Assembly (NCBI RefSeq): GCF_021502725.1
Contig: NZ_JAKFFS010000001.1
Span: forward strand, 682,001-746,000
Source: Dyadobacter sp. CY345
Lineage (GTDB): Bacteria; Bacteroidota; Bacteroidia; Cytophagales; Spirosomataceae
Reading direction: 5' to 3'
Length of the DNA: 64,000 nt
Shown piece by piece: positions 1 through 9,464 of the stretch. How positions within the stretch are numbered: position 1 is the first letter of the stretch; each line of letters starts with the position of its first letter. A program made the translations under genes and the position numbers. The notes under the pieces were generated by a model that ran no database searches, was not told the origin of the DNA, and was given only the letters and a program-made list of their open reading frames with translations.

Positions 1-444
1 GTTAGCCAGTTCCTTGGAGCTGATAGAATTGATGGCGTTACCAAGTTGTCTCCGTGTTGTTTTTATGGTTGAACCGGTTACTACAACTTCATCCAGCTGC
101 GCGATTGCCTCTTTAACAGTGACATCAACAACTACCGAAGTCTGATTTCCCAGCGTCACTGCCTGACTTACCGGAGCATAACCGATGGATGAAAAATCCA
201 GCGAATAATTTCCAGGTTTCAAATCAGAATTTAGGGAATAGGTGCCTTCCACGTCCGTGACCGTTCCGACAACTGTGCCTTTAATCAAAACAGATACGCC
301 GGGTACACCCTGGCCGCTTCCGTCAGAAACCTTTCCTTTGATAGCATAGGATTGAGCAAAAGCTTCGAAGGAAATTAACAGTACCACTGCCATTGCGGAT
401 ACGCACCGCAGGAAGTGTATAGGTAAATAAATCTTTTTTCTCAT
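1..444 (-). CDS. SusC/RagA-type TonB-dependent receptor, N-terminal part (runs off the window)
   Basis: This reading frame is open from an ATG at 444 to base 1, so only the first 148 residues are present. They begin with a signal peptide (MRKKIYLPIH..., ending near FAQS), followed by a carboxypeptidase-regulatory-like beta-sandwich (residues about 30-110, starting IKGKVSDGSGQGVPGVSVLI). A TonB-box-like LDEVVVTGS and the start of the plug domain come next. Such outer-membrane receptors import oligosaccharides or other large nutrients together with a SusD lipoprotein, which would lie outside the window. The gene is divergent from a DeoR regulator across about 230 bases, which suggests that the regulator controls it. 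The family assignment is firm; the substrate cannot be told. Confidence 0.9.
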   Translation of the reverse strand, partial: MRKKIYLPIHFLRCVSAMAVVLLISFEAFAQSYAIKGKVSDGSGQGVPGVSVLIKGTVVGTVTDVEGTYSLNSDLKPGNYSLDFSSIGYAPVSQAVTLGNQTSVVVDVTVKEAIAQLDEVVVTGSTIKTTRRQLGNAINSISSKELAN

Positions 445-675
445 AAGTGACTTTTTTAGAGGATGACAGAAAAGCTCATAAAAACGCAATGGTCTCGACA
501 AATATCTGCATATGCTTTTCAATTATCAATATGTGGTTTAAATTTTTTTGATAAATTTTTGTTAAAATGCCGTAGATAATTTTTAAAATATACTTTTGTT
601 TAAAATTTTAGACTGCGAATGTCTTTAATTGTAGAATTTATTCTGAAAATACATATGATACAATCTTTGACCTCC

Positions 676-1422
676 ATGATGAAGAAAGAGCGGCAGATGC
701 TTATTATGAAGGAGATAAACCTGCATAACCGTGCACTTTCGTCCGATCTAAGTGTTTCTTTGAATGTTTCTGAGGATACGATTCGAAGAGATTTAAACGA
801 GCTGGCGGAGGCGGGTAAACTTGTTAAAGTTCACGGGGGTGCATTATCCAAGTCATACCAGTTTAATTATCCGACTGTTGAGGCATATGCTTCTTCCGCC
901 AAACAGGTCATTGCTCAAAAAGCATCTCAGTTGATCAAAAACGATATGTTTGTAGTGATTGGTGGTGGGACAACTGTCAGCGAACTGATCCGGCATATTC
1001 CTCTGGATACTACTGCTACTTTTTTTACAGTCAGTTTGTTAACTGCTTTGCAGTTATGTGATCACTCAAAAGCGACCGTTATATTCATCGGCGGGACCAT
1101 TGCAAAAACTTCACAAATTAGTTCAGGGGGAGAGGTTATCAGTCGTTTTGCCGATATTCATGCGGATTTGTGCGTGTTAGGTGCAAACGGTATCAGTTTC
1201 AATGAAGGAATTACGGACTCAGATATGGAAACGGTACAGGTGAAACGCGCGATGATGAAAGCTTCTAAACAGACGGCAATACTGACCATTTCCGAAAAAC
1301 TGGATTCAGTTCAGCGCTTAAGAGTTTGCGACCTTGATGAAATAAATTATCTGATAACGGAATTGGCGGCTGATAGCGGAGCGTTGAAAGCTTACAAGCG
1401 CGAAAGGTTGACAATTATTTAA
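676..1422 (+). CDS. DeoR/GlpR family transcriptional regulator
   Basis: The N-terminus has the DeoR helix-turn-helix (ERQMLIMKEI ... SEDTIRRDLNELAEAGKLVKVHGGAL). The rest is the DeoRC sugar-phosphate sensor domain with a VVIGGGTTVSEL loop, a GGTI segment and a LGANGIS motif. These proteins usually repress sugar-catabolism genes and are released by a phosphorylated sugar. The frame is open from ATG 619, but DeoR proteins normally start just before the MKKERQ segment, so ATG 676 or 679 is preferred. A possible -7 element TACTTTTG lies at 591-598. The divergent SusC-type receptor is the obvious target. Confidence 0.9.
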   Translation: MMKKERQMLIMKEINLHNRALSSDLSVSLNVSEDTIRRDLNELAEAGKLVKVHGGALSKSYQFNYPTVEAYASSAKQVIAQKASQLIKNDMFVVIGGGTTVSELIRHIPLDTTATFFTVSLLTALQLCDHSKATVIFIGGTIAKTSQISSGGEVISRFADIHADLCVLGANGISFNEGITDSDMETVQVKRAMMKASKQTAILTISEKLDSVQRLRVCDLDEINYLITELAADSGALKAYKRERLTII

Positions 1423-1454
1423 AATTTCGTCCATATCAAAATTATTAAATAATA

Positions 1455-1812
1455 GTTATTGTCGCCCCGATGGGGCTGGTCTGTTCTGAGGCTACTCAAA
1501 TTTCTACAATACTTTCATCCCTTCTGGATTGTTTCCTGGCAAACGTGGGTTCGTTGATAATTCGCTAGTATTGTCAACGAAAATTACATCAAATACAGGA
1601 TTGTTCCGGTTGAAACCACGATTAAAAAATCCCGGAGTTATTAAAGGATTATAGAAAACACGATCAGTTGATCTGACCGAAAACCTCGTCGGAATTATTC
1701 TGGCTGAATCCACGATTAAAAAATCCCAACGGGATGAAAGTATTATAGCTAATAAGATGAATTGGTCCATCAAAACCCTGAAAGGGTGACATAATACTAT
1801 TCGGGGATTAAA
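1455..1812. repeat. Cluster of small interspersed hairpin repeats
   Basis: The 400-base gap between the DeoR gene and the PQQ dehydrogenase is filled with short repeated units. The 18-mer CCACGATTAAAAAATCCC occurs at 1617-1634 and again at 1711-1728. A unit of the form AATCC..GGGATGAAAGTATT occurs on the plus strand near 1722-1746 and inverted near 1509-1530. Small hairpins are GCCCCGATGGGGC near 1464, TCCCAACGGGA near 1725 and CCCTGAAAGGG near 1776. The 89-codon minus-strand frame here is made of these repeats and is not believed to be a gene. Confidence 0.7.
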
Positions 1813-1829
1813 ATCAATTAATAACTAAA

Positions 1830-3941
1830 TCAAGGCAATGCGAATGCCACATAACTATCGCCCTTTTTCGTGCCTAATTTTGTTCCGCCACAGGCAACAA
1901 CCACGAACTGTTTCCCATTAACTTCATAGGTGCTGGGCGTTGCGAATCCTGCCGCTGGCAACTCCGTTTGCCATAAAAGCTTGCCCGTTTTCTTGTCAAA
2001 AGCACGGAACATACCATCTTTTGTCGCAGCTATAAATAATACTCCGCCGGCTGTAACAACCGGTCCGCCATAATTTTCCGTACCTGTCGGAGCTATTCCC
2101 TTCGCCGTTAATTCTTTAAATTCTCCCAACGTTTTTTGCCAGACATGTTTTCCGGTGTTAAGATCAATGGCAGTCAAAGTACCCCATGGAGGGCTAATTG
2201 CAGGATATCCTTTACTGTCTAGAAATTTATTGTAACCATTGAATTTGTACGGCACCACAGGTGCTTTTTTTCCTTTTTTACTGGTGGCAACTTCCACTTT
2301 TTCATCTCCAAAAAGAAAATTTACCAGCGCCTGCTTTTCTTCTCCGGTTATGCTGGTGAAACCAGGCATCATACCCTTTCCACTCGTTATCAGCTTTGAA
2401 ACAAAATCACGGTCGCGGCGCTGTCCGATGTCAACAAGAGACGGATAACCACTTTTCGGGTTTCCCTTTCTTTCAGGTCCGTGGCATACAACGCAGTTTA
2501 AGGTATAAACACGTTGACCGGGACTCAAATGGGAAAGTTCATCTTCTTTTGGTGTAGGGCTCAGACTGGCGAGCCATGGCATCTCATTCGCATTAACATA
2601 CATAATTCCGTCCGGATCCACAGCAGCGCCGCCCCATTCCGCTCCTCCGTCAAAGCCAGGAAGCAAGAGGGTTGGTGTTTCTCCAAATGGTTGATAAAGT
2701 CCTTTTTTTGCTTTACGAAGTATGGATAATAAAGAATCCCGGTTTTCTGCGTGTGGATTTATATCGGTATCGGTCACAGTTTGTCGGGCATAAGGTGCTG
2801 GCAAAGTGGGTATCGGCTGCGTTGGCCAGACAATCTCCCCCGGCACATCACTTTTTGGAACAGGAATTTCTTTAATTGGATAAACAGGAATTCCCGTCAC
2901 CCGGTCAAAAACATAAACGTAACCCAGCTTTGTCACCTGCGCAACGGCATCGATGATCTTATTGTCTTTTTTTATCGTTACAAGATTTGGCGGCGCCGGA
3001 ATATCTCGGTCCCAAATATCGTGATGAACAAACTGGAAATGCCAGATCCGCTTACCTGTTTTTGCGTTTAATGCTACCAAACTATTTGCAAATAGGTTCT
3101 GCCCTGCTCGGTTTCCTCCATAAAAATCAAAGCCAGCCGAACCTGTCGGAACGTAAATGATACCTCGTTTCTTATCGATAGCCATGCCTGCCCAGTTGTT
3201 CGCGGCGCCGACTTCTGTATTTTTGTAAACATCTTTTGGCCAGGTATTATATCCAAATTCTCCCGGGTGAGGGATCGTATGAAATGCCCAGGCAAGCTCG
3301 CCGGTGATCACATTAAATGCCTGAACATTTCCCGGCGCGGCATCCGGCCCTTCCGAAAGCCGAAGCGGCATCACGATCAGATCGCCATACAAAGCTCCGG
3401 GCGTATTGGAAATCACAAATTTATCCTGCGCTGTTGGCCCCAATCCTTTTTTCAAACTGACGCGGCCATCTTCTCCAAAAGATTTGATGGGTTGTCCGGT
3501 TAGTGCGTCAAGTGCATACAGCCATGAATCGTATGCGAACATAATCCTGGATTCGTTTCCGCCGCTCCAATAGGTAACGCCTCGATTTGTATTCAATCCG
3601 CCACCTTTTCCAACTTTAAATCTCCATTTTTCTTTTCCTGTTGCGGCATCCAGCGCAAAAACCTGATTTGTAGCCGTAACTCCATACAATATTCCTTTGA
3701 TGATAATCGGGTTACACTGCACCTGTCCGGAATCGAGGGAGTGGAATTCCCAGGCTTTTGTAAGCTGCCCAACATTTGTCGTATTGATCTGATTCAGCGT
3801 TGAATAATGATTTCTATCAGCGCCGCCGAGATATTCAGGCCATTCAACATCGGGAGCTTTTTGATTATTTGTGTATGTAAGTTTTGCAGAAATAGAAAAT
3901 GCCGCGAGTAGTGCAATGGCAGGAATAAATATTTTTTTCAT
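1830..3941 (-). CDS. PQQ-dependent dehydrogenase with inserted cytochrome c domain
   Basis: 703 residues with a signal peptide (residues 1-19), so periplasmic. A quinoprotein beta-propeller covers about residues 35-460, with propeller segments such as VFALDAATGKEKWRF and LYALDALTG. A c-type cytochrome domain follows, with heme motif CVVCH at residues 483-487 and a likely axial methionine in the GKGMMPGF segment. The last propeller blades are at about 570-703 (AIDLNTGKHVWQ, FRAFDKKTGKLLWQTELP). Members oxidise alcohols or sugars with PQQ and pass electrons to the attached heme. The substrate is not predictable. No PQQ synthesis genes are nearby. It is monocistronic. Confidence 0.88.
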   Translation of the reverse strand: MKKIFIPAIALLAAFSISAKLTYTNNQKAPDVEWPEYLGGADRNHYSTLNQINTTNVGQLTKAWEFHSLDSGQVQCNPIIIKGILYGVTATNQVFALDAATGKEKWRFKVGKGGGLNTNRGVTYWSGGNESRIMFAYDSWLYALDALTGQPIKSFGEDGRVSLKKGLGPTAQDKFVISNTPGALYGDLIVMPLRLSEGPDAAPGNVQAFNVITGELAWAFHTIPHPGEFGYNTWPKDVYKNTEVGAANNWAGMAIDKKRGIIYVPTGSAGFDFYGGNRAGQNLFANSLVALNAKTGKRIWHFQFVHHDIWDRDIPAPPNLVTIKKDNKIIDAVAQVTKLGYVYVFDRVTGIPVYPIKEIPVPKSDVPGEIVWPTQPIPTLPAPYARQTVTDTDINPHAENRDSLLSILRKAKKGLYQPFGETPTLLLPGFDGGAEWGGAAVDPDGIMYVNANEMPWLASLSPTPKEDELSHLSPGQRVYTLNCVVCHGPERKGNPKSGYPSLVDIGQRRDRDFVSKLITSGKGMMPGFTSITGEEKQALVNFLFGDEKVEVATSKKGKKAPVVPYKFNGYNKFLDSKGYPAISPPWGTLTAIDLNTGKHVWQKTLGEFKELTAKGIAPTGTENYGGPVVTAGGVLFIAATKDGMFRAFDKKTGKLLWQTELPAAGFATPSTYEVNGKQFVVVACGGTKLGTKKGDSYVAFALP

Positions 3942-4196
3942 TGAAGAGTTCAGGTGTTATGTTGGAAGTGAAGTTAAGTGAAATGTCTCAAATATGGTAA
4001 AATTCAAATAAATTATTGGGTGATAGGTTTAGGCAGTCGTGGGCGCTTAACTTCAACATTTTTACAATTTAATTACATTAAACGGTAAAATTTAACCTAA
4101 ATACCTAATTTAGCTAATCCTCAATTCATAGTTGAATCTGTATTTTGTGAGTTATAGAAAACCGTAAAATCCGGTTAAAACAGATCAGAAATTGAA

Positions 4197-5618
4197 ATGA
4201 AAAGAAGAGATTTTTTTAGAAATTCCTCCCTCACGGTAGTAGCAGGTTCGTTGTTTTCGCCATTTGGTGTTTTTGCCGGAACCGAAGAGTCGAAAATTAT
4301 CAGAAAAAGCGGTACAACGGCCAAAAATATTATTTTCATGGTCAGCGACGGTATGAGCACCGGCACCTTGAATATGGCCAGCCTTTTGTTACAAAGAAAA
4401 GAAGGTCGTCAGAGTCACTGGATGCAAATGTATCTTGATAATAAAGCAAAACGGGCTTTGATGGATACCGCTTCTGCAAATTCTTTTGTTACGGATTCAG
4501 CGGCATCTAGTTCTGCCTGGGGCGGGGGCGTTCGTGTTAACAATGGCTCGTTGAACGCAAACCCGGACGGAAGTTTTAACAAACCTATTTTACAAAAATT
4601 TAAAGAGGCTGGTAAATCCGTTGGATGCGTAACTTCTGTTCCGATCACGCACGCAACACCTGCCGGCTTTTGTATCAATAACAAATCACGTGGGGATCAG
4701 AATGATATCGCGCTGCAGTATCTACCGTTGAAATTCGACGTGATGATGGGTGGGGGACAAGATTATTTCGATCCTGCAAAACGGAAAGACAAGGACGATG
4801 TTTATAAAAAGTTTGATGAAGCAGGTTATGTGACTGTAAAAACCAAGAAAGAGTTATTCAATCTTTCTGCTTCGGAAACGAAACCTTTGTTAGGTGTTTT
4901 TGCAGATAATGGCTTGCCCTTCGCAGTTGATCACCAGAGCGATGCAACATTGCAGGAGCAAGTTCCGACTTTGGCGGAAATGACGAAACATGCGATTGAC
5001 AAATTAAAGAAAAATAAAAAAGGCTTCGTGATGCAGGTTGAAGGCGGAAAGGTGGACTGGGCTGCTCATTCCAACGATTCTGCGGGTCTGTTATATGATC
5101 AGATCGCTTTTGACGATGCCATTAAAGTTGCTATGGACTTTGCTGAGCAGGATAAGGAAACGCTTGTAATTATTACGACGGATCACGGTAATGCCAATCC
5201 AGGATTATTTTCCGGATCTATGACCGAGAAAAATTTCGATTATATACACCATTTTAAACACAGCAACGACTGGGTTTTGAATGGAATAAACAGAAATTCT
5301 ACTGTTAATCAGGTTATTGAAAGATTAGAGGAGGCGCAGGGATATGCGATCAAACAAGCCGAAGCGGAAAGTTTGTTGAAACATTACACGGTTTTGAATG
5401 AGGAAGGTCTTTACAATCCTAAAAAACTTCCGTTCAAAGAACTGGGTCAGATTCAGACCGCCTATACTTCGATTGGCTGGGCTGGTATGGACCACTCCGG
5501 AGATTATGTAGAGCTGGCAATGTTCGGTCCGGGAAGTGAGTGGTTGAAACCGTTTGTGAAAAATACCGATCTGCATAATTTTATGCTGGAAGTATCTGAG
5601 GTAAAACAAAGGATCTAA
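4197..5618 (+). CDS. Alkaline phosphatase (PhoA superfamily), Tat-type signal
   Basis: 473 residues. The N-terminus MKRRDFFRNSSLTVVAGS has the twin-arginine pattern, so export in folded form is likely. Catalytic features match alkaline phosphatases: IIFMVSDGMS (metal-binding Asp), TDSAASSSAWGGG with Asp100-Ser101 as metal ligand and nucleophile, VEGGKVDWAAHSNDS, ITTDHGN, and a late metal-binding histidine in WAGMDHSGDYVEL. It releases phosphate from monoesters in the periplasm. It stands alone and ends in a strong terminator at 5643. No Pho-box was recognised upstream. Confidence 0.93.
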   Translation: MKRRDFFRNSSLTVVAGSLFSPFGVFAGTEESKIIRKSGTTAKNIIFMVSDGMSTGTLNMASLLLQRKEGRQSHWMQMYLDNKAKRALMDTASANSFVTDSAASSSAWGGGVRVNNGSLNANPDGSFNKPILQKFKEAGKSVGCVTSVPITHATPAGFCINNKSRGDQNDIALQYLPLKFDVMMGGGQDYFDPAKRKDKDDVYKKFDEAGYVTVKTKKELFNLSASETKPLLGVFADNGLPFAVDHQSDATLQEQVPTLAEMTKHAIDKLKKNKKGFVMQVEGGKVDWAAHSNDSAGLLYDQIAFDDAIKVAMDFAEQDKETLVIITTDHGNANPGLFSGSMTEKNFDYIHHFKHSNDWVLNGINRNSTVNQVIERLEEAQGYAIKQAEAESLLKHYTVLNEEGLYNPKKLPFKELGQIQTAYTSIGWAGMDHSGDYVELAMFGPGSEWLKPFVKNTDLHNFMLEVSEVKQRI

Positions 5619-5642
5619 AAAACGTTTAGCAAGAAATTACTG

Positions 5643-5688
5643 ACCGTCCGAAACCGTACACTTTTGTACGATTTCGGACGGTTTTTTA
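5643..5688 (+). terminator. Rho-independent terminator after the alkaline phosphatase
   Basis: The arms CCGTCCGAAA and TTTCGGACGG, with an inner GTACA/TGTAC pairing, are followed by a run of six T. Confidence 0.9.
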
Positions 5689-5833
5689 TTTAGAATATTG
5701 CGTAACATATTGATTCACAGAAATAAATATTTCTGGCAAGGCTTTTTGAAAACTAAATAAACAAAAGAGGTTTAGAAACACAGTTCAAATGTCTTTATTC
5801 TTGTGAATCAAAACTCTCAAACCAAAATTCATA

Positions 5834-6496
5834 ATGATCAAATTAGAAAAAATATCTAAGCACTATCCGGCTGGTTTCGGCAAAACATACGTGTTGCGCC
5901 ATATTGATCTTAATATTAAGGAAGGTGAATTCGTCTCCATTATGGGGCCATCAGGATCCGGGAAATCAACTTTGTTGCACATTCTGGGATTGCTGGAAGA
6001 ACCTTCGGAAGGAGAATATTTATTTCTTGATGAGCCGGTTCAAAAACTGACTGAAAAAAAACGTACAGAATTGCACAGACATCATATTGGATTTGTGTTT
6101 CAGGCCTATCACCTGATCGACGAGCTGACTGTTTATGAAAACATCGAAACGCCGTTGCTTTACAAAGGTGTTTCGGGTTCTGAGCGGAAAAGCCGCGTTG
6201 CCGAATTGCTTGACCGTTTTAATATGGTGGCAAAAAAGGATCTGTTCCCACATCAGCTTTCTGGCGGACAGCAACAGTTGGTAGGAGTTGCACGTGCCAT
6301 TGTTCATAATCCAAAGGTCATTTTCGCAGATGAGCCAACCGGGAATCTCCACTCCGAACAAGCGGTCGAGATCATGGAATTGTTTCAAAAACTCAATCAG
6401 GAAGATAAAGTAACTATTGTTCAGGTAACACATTCGGAAGCCAACGCGACATATGGAAACCGTGTGGTGCGGCTGAAAGATGGCTGGCTCGCATAA
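5834..6496 (+). CDS. ABC transporter ATP-binding protein, MacB/LolD type
   Basis: 220 residues. Walker A is GPSGSGKST (about residues 39-47), the Q-loop is VFQAYHLIDELTVYENIETPL, the signature is LSGGQQQL, and Walker B is VIFADEPTGNL. The Q-loop/ENIETPL style is that of the LolD/MacB group, which drives lipoprotein release or drug/peptide efflux with an FtsX-like permease. Normally the signature reads LSGGQQQR; the arginine is leucine here. No permease is adjacent. The next gene, 36 bases on, is a TolC-type outer-membrane protein, so the pair likely acts in one efflux complex with a permease encoded elsewhere. Confidence 0.9.
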   Translation: MIKLEKISKHYPAGFGKTYVLRHIDLNIKEGEFVSIMGPSGSGKSTLLHILGLLEEPSEGEYLFLDEPVQKLTEKKRTELHRHHIGFVFQAYHLIDELTVYENIETPLLYKGVSGSERKSRVAELLDRFNMVAKKDLFPHQLSGGQQQLVGVARAIVHNPKVIFADEPTGNLHSEQAVEIMELFQKLNQEDKVTIVQVTHSEANATYGNRVVRLKDGWLA

Positions 6497-6532
6497 GGTA
6501 AGTCACCGTCCTCTATCAATTATCTATTAGCC

Positions 6533-7843
6533 ATGAAAAAAATATTATTATTCCTTTGTCTGCTTCCCGGATTATTGCAAGCGCAAAAAGTGCTGACACT
6601 GGCTGAATGTGTCGAACTTTTGTCAAAAAACAATTTGACATACCGGGCTGGAAATCTTCAGGCAGAGGCGGCTCAGGCACAATTAAGACAAACCAAGTCT
6701 CAGATTTTCCCTCAGATAAGTCTGGGAGCGAATCATAGCTTGAATTTGGGCCGGAGTATTGACCAGTATACCAATGCGTATATTGATGAGCTTTATAACT
6801 ATAATTCGATCGGCGCAGGTTTTCAAATGCCTATTTTTCAGGGATTTAAAATTCAGAATCAGATTCGGCAAAATCAGCTTTTGAAAGAATCTGCGATGGA
6901 AAATCGTACGGCTGTTTTGAATGCGCAGACAATTCTTCTCTTGCAGGGTTACGTAAATGTGCTAGCTACTAGGGCGTTATATGAATCATTCGTTCAGCAA
7001 GTTGAGTCGTCCTTGCAGCAAGTCGACCGGGTTGAAAAGCAGCTGAATGCCGGTGTGGCGGCGCAAAGCACGTTATTTGAAATCAAGGCGCAGCTGGCCA
7101 ACGACAGATTTGATATGGTTACGGCTTTGAATAATTATAAAACGGCTCGTCTGGCATTATTTCAAAGAATGAATATTGAGCCGGATGATTCGGTTGACTT
7201 TGCGGCATTGGATCCAATGGAGATGCCAGCCGATTCGAAAAATGCAGAAGCGGTTTATCAGGATGCTTTGAAACAATTTCCGGAAATAAAGGCTGCGGAA
7301 TTGAGCAGGAAAAGTTTTACCTATTTGGTGAAATCAATTAAAGCAGACAATTTTCCATCACTTACTTTGGGTGCCAATATCGGTGCATTTTATGCTTCTA
7401 CAAACCGTAACCTTGATTATTTCAATCAGCTGAATGCGACAAGAAATGGCTCATTAAGTCTTGGTTTGAACATTCCGATTATGGGCCGCTGGGTTACCCG
7501 GCCGCGTGTTGAATTTGCAAAAGTTCAGGAGCGTCAGGCGCAAAACCAGTTTGACATTGCCAAACAAATGTTACGTCAATCTGTTGAATTAGCCGTTTTG
7601 GATGTAAATAGTACAGCAGACCGTTTTGCCGCTGCGCAGGGACAATCGGAATCTTTGACTGCAAGTTTTGCGGTTGTTGAAAGTAAATTAAATGCCGGTA
7701 CTGCCAATATTTTTGAATATGCGCTGGCAAAAGCAAATCTTGGAAAAGCCCAGGCGAATGCGATTCAGGCGAGATATGAATACATGATGAAACAGCGTTT
7801 ATTGCAATTTTACCGCCAGGGTACCTGGATAGGAATTTATTAA
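6533..7843 (+). CDS. TolC family outer membrane efflux protein
   Basis: 436 residues with a signal peptide (1-17, ending LLQAQ). Two OEP repeats are visible: the first carries LTLAECVELLSKNNLTYRAG and long Gln/Ala-rich amphipathic helices (about residues 20-220), and the second is similar (about 230-425, ending LNAGTANIFEYALAKANLGKAQANAIQARYEY in its last helices). It should form a trimeric barrel and periplasmic tunnel. It follows the ABC ATPase and ends in a terminator at 7928, so the two make a short operon. Confidence 0.92.
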   Translation: MKKILLFLCLLPGLLQAQKVLTLAECVELLSKNNLTYRAGNLQAEAAQAQLRQTKSQIFPQISLGANHSLNLGRSIDQYTNAYIDELYNYNSIGAGFQMPIFQGFKIQNQIRQNQLLKESAMENRTAVLNAQTILLLQGYVNVLATRALYESFVQQVESSLQQVDRVEKQLNAGVAAQSTLFEIKAQLANDRFDMVTALNNYKTARLALFQRMNIEPDDSVDFAALDPMEMPADSKNAEAVYQDALKQFPEIKAAELSRKSFTYLVKSIKADNFPSLTLGANIGAFYASTNRNLDYFNQLNATRNGSLSLGLNIPIMGRWVTRPRVEFAKVQERQAQNQFDIAKQMLRQSVELAVLDVNSTADRFAAAQGQSESLTASFAVVESKLNAGTANIFEYALAKANLGKAQANAIQARYEYMMKQRLLQFYRQGTWIGIY

Positions 7844-7927
7844 ACAGAAGAAAATTATCAGCAGGGATTGTGTGAATTAATCCTCTTTAAGAAAGTTAGT
7901 TAGGTGAATTTTGGTACGGTAGTATTT

Positions 7928-7958
7928 AGAGGCGACGTCGTGTTCGCCTCTTTTTTTT
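7928..7958 (+). terminator. Rho-independent terminator after the ABC/TolC operon
   Basis: GAGGCGA and TCGCCTC pair around a nine-base loop and are followed by eight T. Confidence 0.9.
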
Positions 7959-8041
7959 ACATTTTTTGTTAAAAAAACTAAATAGTTACATCGGTTACTT
8001 AATCTTGATTATCTTGTCCGCTGAACCAACTATTTAACGTC

Positions 8042-8689
8042 ATGAAAAAAACTCTTCTTTTCGGAATTGTCAGTTTGCTATGGCTGTCAATTCCTGTCAA
8101 AGCACAACTTGAAAAGGGTACGAAGTATCTTGGAGGTACGGTTAATCTTACGGGTGTTCATGGAAAATCATCGGTATCCACTACTACCAAATCAAATCAA
8201 GTTAATATCAGTCCTGAGATTCAGCTAGGGAAATTTATTAAAGACAACAGACTGGTAGGCTTGGGTGTCGGTGCAAATCTTAACCTCATTTGGTTTAAAG
8301 ATAACTCCAACACGGATGACTATAAAAATAAAACAAATTATAACCAGTTCTTCCTGTCGCCATACATACGGCATTATAAATCACTGAATTCAAAGTTTGC
8401 CATTTTTCTTAATTCATCAGTTGATCTGTCGTATCTCAGCATAAAATCCCAAACTGATTTTTTAAGCAGTTCAGAAAACGGGTATGGTATTGCATTAAAT
8501 ATTGTCCCGGGTATCTCGTATTGGATTACACCGAGATTTGCATTAGAGTCTGATATTAATCTGCTCAACTTAGGTGTTGGGTATCAGGATTTCCTGAATA
8601 CAAAAACGGTCTCCTTCAATTCGGCTGTGACAAGTAGCATTCCGAGTTACTTTTCAGTAAGAGCATCCTGGTATTTATCAAAAAAATAA
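8042..8689 (+). CDS. Outer-membrane beta-barrel protein, function unknown
   Basis: 215 residues with a signal peptide ending at PVKAQ (residue 22). The remainder alternates hydrophobic and polar residues as in small barrels, with segments such as GTKYLGGTVNLTG, LVGLGVGANLNLIWF and FALESDINLLNLGVGY, and ends YFSVRASWYLSKK, where an aromatic near the C-terminus fits a Bam signal. It resembles the 8-10 stranded barrels common in Bacteroidota. It is followed nine bases later by a second barrel gene, so the two are probably co-transcribed. Confidence 0.75.
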   Translation: MKKTLLFGIVSLLWLSIPVKAQLEKGTKYLGGTVNLTGVHGKSSVSTTTKSNQVNISPEIQLGKFIKDNRLVGLGVGANLNLIWFKDNSNTDDYKNKTNYNQFFLSPYIRHYKSLNSKFAIFLNSSVDLSYLSIKSQTDFLSSSENGYGIALNIVPGISYWITPRFALESDINLLNLGVGYQDFLNTKTVSFNSAVTSSIPSYFSVRASWYLSKK

Positions 8690-8698
8690 AATACAGCT

Positions 8699-9388
8699 AT
8701 GAAAAATATTTTCTATTTAGCGTTTCTGCTAGCTATCGGATTATCGCAATCTGTTCAGGCACAATATACTGGCAAACGATTTCTTACCGGAACTGCCGGA
8801 ATAAACTTCAATAATACGAACCCTGCGAATGTTCAGGCTACCGCCGGTTATGGGTATAATTTTAGCTTTCAGAAAGGTAAATTCCATAGTGAAACCAAAG
8901 CATCGGGGTGGTCTTTATCCAGTAGCATGACTGGCGAAAACAGGGTGTATGAGATATATCGTGGGACGGCTTATAATAGATATGAAAAAAAAGGTATTGA
9001 TAATATCGAAATTTCTGTCGGCCGCTTCTGGCAATATTATAAACATTTTACCGATAAGTTTGGCATATATGCAGGCCCGAATGTGTCACTTTCTTATGGG
9101 CAAAGCCATAAATATGAATTCCTGGGGCAGGATTTACAAGACCGGCATACCAATACTATCAGAGCGGCTTTTGGACTTGGAGCAGGAATCTATTACAGTT
9201 TTTCTGAGCGTTGGTGGATTCAAGGTAGTCTTGCATTTTCGAGGCCGATTTACGCAGAATATTCTTTCGGTAACGCCCGGAGCTTAGAGTTTGGAACGCG
9301 AAGTGAATCTACTACACTTAGTTACTCAGTCACGCCATCATTTAACTTTCCAAATGTTGGCCTCGGTTTACGATATTTTCTGAAGTAG
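8699..9388 (+). CDS. Outer-membrane beta-barrel protein, function unknown
   Basis: 229 residues with a signal peptide ending SVQAQ (residue 22). Barrel-like strands follow (YGYNFSFQKGKF, GIYAGPNVSLSYGQ, GAGIYYSFSERWWIQGSLAFS), and the protein ends NVGLGLRYFLK with a penultimate aromatic region typical of barrels. Layout and length resemble the gene just upstream, so it may be an old tandem duplicate, although sequence identity looks low. The transcript ends at the terminator at 9422. Confidence 0.75.
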   Translation: MKNIFYLAFLLAIGLSQSVQAQYTGKRFLTGTAGINFNNTNPANVQATAGYGYNFSFQKGKFHSETKASGWSLSSSMTGENRVYEIYRGTAYNRYEKKGIDNIEISVGRFWQYYKHFTDKFGIYAGPNVSLSYGQSHKYEFLGQDLQDRHTNTIRAAFGLGAGIYYSFSERWWIQGSLAFSRPIYAEYSFGNARSLEFGTRSESTTLSYSVTPSFNFPNVGLGLRYFLK

Positions 9389-9421
9389 AATATTTAAATC
9401 TTACTATTTACATTAAAATCT

Positions 9422-9460
9422 TAGTGGATATGCCTTATAAGGTATGTCCACTATTTTGTT
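9422..9460 (+). terminator. Rho-independent terminator after the barrel-gene pair
   Basis: A near-perfect 15-base stem (TAGTGGATATGCCTT at 9422-9436 against 9439-9453, with two G-U pairs) is followed by TTTTGTTT. An ATG at 9444 lies inside the stem and so is unlikely to be the start of the next gene. Confidence 0.88.
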
Positions 9461-9464
9461 TACA

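Noticed and set aside
1504..1773. 89-codon minus-strand frame
   Set aside because: It is made of the repeat units described at 1455-1812 and shows no protein-like composition.
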